From an uncultured Erysipelotrichaceae bacterium (GTDB taxonomy: Bacteria; Bacillota_I; Bacilli_A; RFN20; CAG-288), in NCBI GenBank assembly GCA_902771745.1, contig CACXYG010000077.1, positions 1-6,786 on the forward strand: a stretch of 6,786 nt of DNA. The letters run 5' to 3'. The notes under the pieces were generated by a model, which saw only the letters and a list, made by a program, of their open reading frames with translations, was not told the origin of the DNA and ran no database searches. The position numbers and the translations under genes were made by a program. Shown piece after piece: positions 4,969 to 6,786 of this stretch. Position 1 is the first letter of the stretch. Each line of letters starts with the position of its first letter.

Positions 4969-6786
4969 GTTTTACTACCTTTCTGTTGCAGTTGATGACA
5001 TCCTCTGCATGGATGGCGATATTATCTTTGAAAGGAATATTTCCTTTGACCAAGATGAAATCATATTTGCTGATATCCTGTTTCTGATCTAGATAGAGAC
5101 GATAATGTCTGTTCTCATCATCGATGGTAACGACATTGGCAAGTTCAAGAGCCGAAGTATCGGTGACGATGAAGGTATGATAGTCTTCTTTATAGAAGAT
5201 ACGCGGTAAACGAACCGATAATATTTTACCTAAGGCCATCTTTTCCAAATAGAGCATCTCACCGATATCTTCGCCATCATCTTTTAATGGTGGAATGTTC
5301 TCTATTGGATAATCAAAGTGGGCAAAGCCGAGATAGGAATCGAGGTTGTTCTTCATGGCTACTCTGGATTTACATAGAGAGTCAAAACAACCGCCGTCAA
5401 TCAAAGAGTAGATGGCTTTATAGTCATTTTGCGTGATATAACTATCCATTCTCTTAGCAAAGTCATAGAAGGACGTGAATGGTCCATTGCCTCTTTCCTT
5501 GTCGATAGCATCGACAAGTTTATCAGCATGAACAGCACCATTTAATGGCAGATAGACGTCTTTATCTGAGAAGTGATATCCGCTCTTTAAGGAGATGTTG
5601 ATGTTTGGATTTCTCATCTTGATATGACGTTTTCTGAGTTCTTCAATGATGCTTGTCACTTTATAGGAACTAAAAGATTCCATCTCTAAGGCAGTCGAGT
5701 AGAATTCGATTGGATAGAAGGTCTTATAGTAAAGCAAAGAATAGGTGATTAAACCATAGGCGTAAGCGTGGGCCTTGTTAAAACCGTATTGAGCAAATTT
5801 TTCAATATCTGCAAAGATGTTCTCGGCGTTCTCTTGAGTAATTTTATTTGCTTTACAACCATCGATGAACTTGGTCTTATAGGCTTCCATCTTAGAAATC
5901 TGCTTCTTGGAGATGGCTCGACGGAATAAATCGGCTTCCCCTAAGGAAAAGCCAGCCAAGACCTGAACTGCCTTCATGATCTGTTCCTGATAGACCATGA
6001 TGCCATAAGTCTCATCTAGGATATCTTTTAATCTAGTATCCGCATAAGAAATCTTTTCTTTTCCGTGCTTACGAGCGGCAAAGTTAGGGATGTAATCCAT
6101 CGGACCAGGACGGAATAAGGCAATGGTTGCAGCTAAGTCCGTAAAACTGGATGGTTTGATCTGACGGATGGTCTTTCTCATACCATAGGAAGTATCTAAC
6201 TGGAAGATTTCAACAACATCTTCCTGATTTAAGACCTGATAGACTTTAGGATTATCTAAATCCGCATAGATATCCGGAAGTTCTTTCTTGTTAGCGACAA
6301 TCTTTTCTTCGATATGCTTCAAGAAGGTGAGATTGCTCAAAGCTAAGATATCGACTTTTAAAAAGCCGAGTTGCTCCATATTGGGATATTCATATAAAAC
6401 CGTACCGGTCTTACCATCTCTTACAGGACAGGTGATATAGATTGGATCTTGTGAGATGATGGCACCAGGAGCATGAATGGATGTGTTGATGGGAAGTCCC
6501 ATTAAGGATTCAGCAATATCACAGATTTTCTGATAATAAGGATCTTGATATAACTTGGTAAAACTCTCCCCTTTGATCGGGTCGTCCTTGGCTTCTTTGA
6601 AGTTGGTGGCTTTATCAGAGATAGATTGCGTGAGTTTCTTTAAACGGTTGGCCTGGACACCTAAAACAGGACCGATCATGTTCAGACAGCTCTTTGGTTT
6701 GAGTTTGACAAAGGTGACGATATCAGAGATATGATCTTCACCATACTTCTTCTTGAGATAACTGACGACTTCGTTACGTCTTTCAT
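4961..6786 (-). CDS. dnaE: DNA polymerase III alpha subunit (DnaE type), N-terminal part outside window
   Basis: This is a family C replicative polymerase. In Firmicutes DnaE usually works beside PolC, extending RNA primers before hand-off. The frame is open to the right edge: 35 residues beginning ERRNEVVSYLKKKYGED precede the ATG at 6679, and they match the region just after the catalytic PDxDxDF of this family, so that ATG is internal and the PHP domain and first two catalytic aspartates lie outside. Visible (607 full residues): HAPGAIIS (104-111), third catalytic aspartate in LKVDIL (D145), FQLDTSYGM (194-202), ALFRPGPM (222-229), YGIMVYQEQ (260-268), RRAISKK (288-294) and GFNKAHAYAYG (334-344). 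A helix-hairpin-helix part follows (FTSFYDFAKRM, then LIDGGCFDSL), and a short degenerate OB-fold-like end. The C-terminal portion seems shorter than in E. coli DnaE, with no QxxLF clamp motif after the CFDSL segment. The stop TAA (4961-4963) overlaps the polA start. The identity is secure; whether it is a main or accessory replicase is inferred only from the lineage. Confidence 0.97.
   Translation of the reverse strand, partial: ERRNEVVSYLKKKYGEDHISDIVTFVKLKPKSCLNMIGPVLGVQANRLKKLTQSISDKATNFKEAKDDPIKGESFTKLYQDPYYQKICDIAESLMGLPINTSIHAPGAIISQDPIYITCPVRDGKTGTVLYEYPNMEQLGFLKVDILALSNLTFLKHIEEKIVANKKELPDIYADLDNPKVYQVLNQEDVVEIFQLDTSYGMRKTIRQIKPSSFTDLAATIALFRPGPMDYIPNFAARKHGKEKISYADTRLKDILDETYGIMVYQEQIMKAVQVLAGFSLGEADLFRRAISKKQISKMEAYKTKFIDGCKANKITQENAENIFADIEKFAQYGFNKAHAYAYGLITYSLLYYKTFYPIEFYSTALEMESFSSYKVTSIIEELRKRHIKMRNPNINISLKSGYHFSDKDVYLPLNGAVHADKLVDAIDKERGNGPFTSFYDFAKRMDSYITQNDYKAIYSLIDGGCFDSLCKSRVAMKNNLDSYLGFAHFDYPIENIPPLKDDGEDIGEMLYLEKMALGKILSVRLPRIFYKEDYHTFIVTDTSALELANVVTIDDENRHYRLYLDQKQDISKYDFILVKGNIPFKDNIAIHAEDVINCNRKVVKHE
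4978..4984 (-). promoter_or_regulatory. Shine-Dalgarno site of polA
   Basis: On the minus strand AGAAAGG ends 9 bases before the polA ATG at 4968. It lies wholly inside the 3' end of dnaE, so polA is translated from the same message with its start overlapping the dnaE stop (ATGAATAA). This spacing supports the chosen polA start and translational coupling. Confidence 0.7.

Noticed and set aside
6677..6679. ATG at 6679 as the start of dnaE
   Set aside because: The frame continues upstream with clear DnaE sequence (RRNEVVSYLKKKYGED) to the window edge, so this methionine is internal.

Overview
The window looks like a piece of a low-to-moderate GC Firmicutes chromosome. The gene order DNA polymerase III alpha (DnaE), DNA polymerase I (PolA), MutM, CoaE fits that group, as does a PolA with an intact 5' nuclease domain but no recognisable DxE proofreading motif. 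The tight gene packing and the fused MutM-CoaE suggest an Erysipelotrichia-like lineage; this placement is inference, not proof.

Layout. (1) About 1-893, plus strand: an AbiEii/AbiGii-family nucleotidyltransferase, the toxin half of a type IV toxin-antitoxin or abortive-infection pair. It runs off the left edge and is clearly AT-richer than the rest. (2) 868-963, plus strand: a short open tail that may be the 3' end of an older, displaced gene. (3) 960-2330, minus strand: a single reading frame joining MutM (8-oxoguanine/formamidopyrimidine DNA glycosylase) to a shortened, divergent CoaE (dephospho-CoA kinase). (4) 2332-4968, minus strand: polA. (5) 4961-6786, minus strand: the C-terminal two thirds of dnaE, running off the right edge. 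No stretch of 300 bases lacks a gene.

How the genes work together. dnaE, polA and mutM-coaE are read leftward as one apparent operon. dnaE and polA overlap by 8 bases, and polA and mutM are separated by 1 base, so translation is probably coupled. The first three activities form a replication and repair set: DnaE extends primers, PolA removes RNA primers and fills gaps, and MutM removes oxidised purines and leaves gaps that PolA can fill. CoaE makes the last step of coenzyme A synthesis and is here physically attached to MutM.

The AbiEii gene converges on this operon. The short intergenic space has no evident terminator. A perfect 8-bp hairpin followed by TTTT on the plus strand lies inside the coaE part of the fusion and could stop the incoming AbiEii transcript.

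I do not see a clearly new multi-gene system. The most unusual items are the linker-free MutM-CoaE fusion with altered kinase motifs, the coding-embedded convergent terminator, and a sharp composition boundary near the start of the AbiEii homology that hints at a truncated, recently acquired gene.
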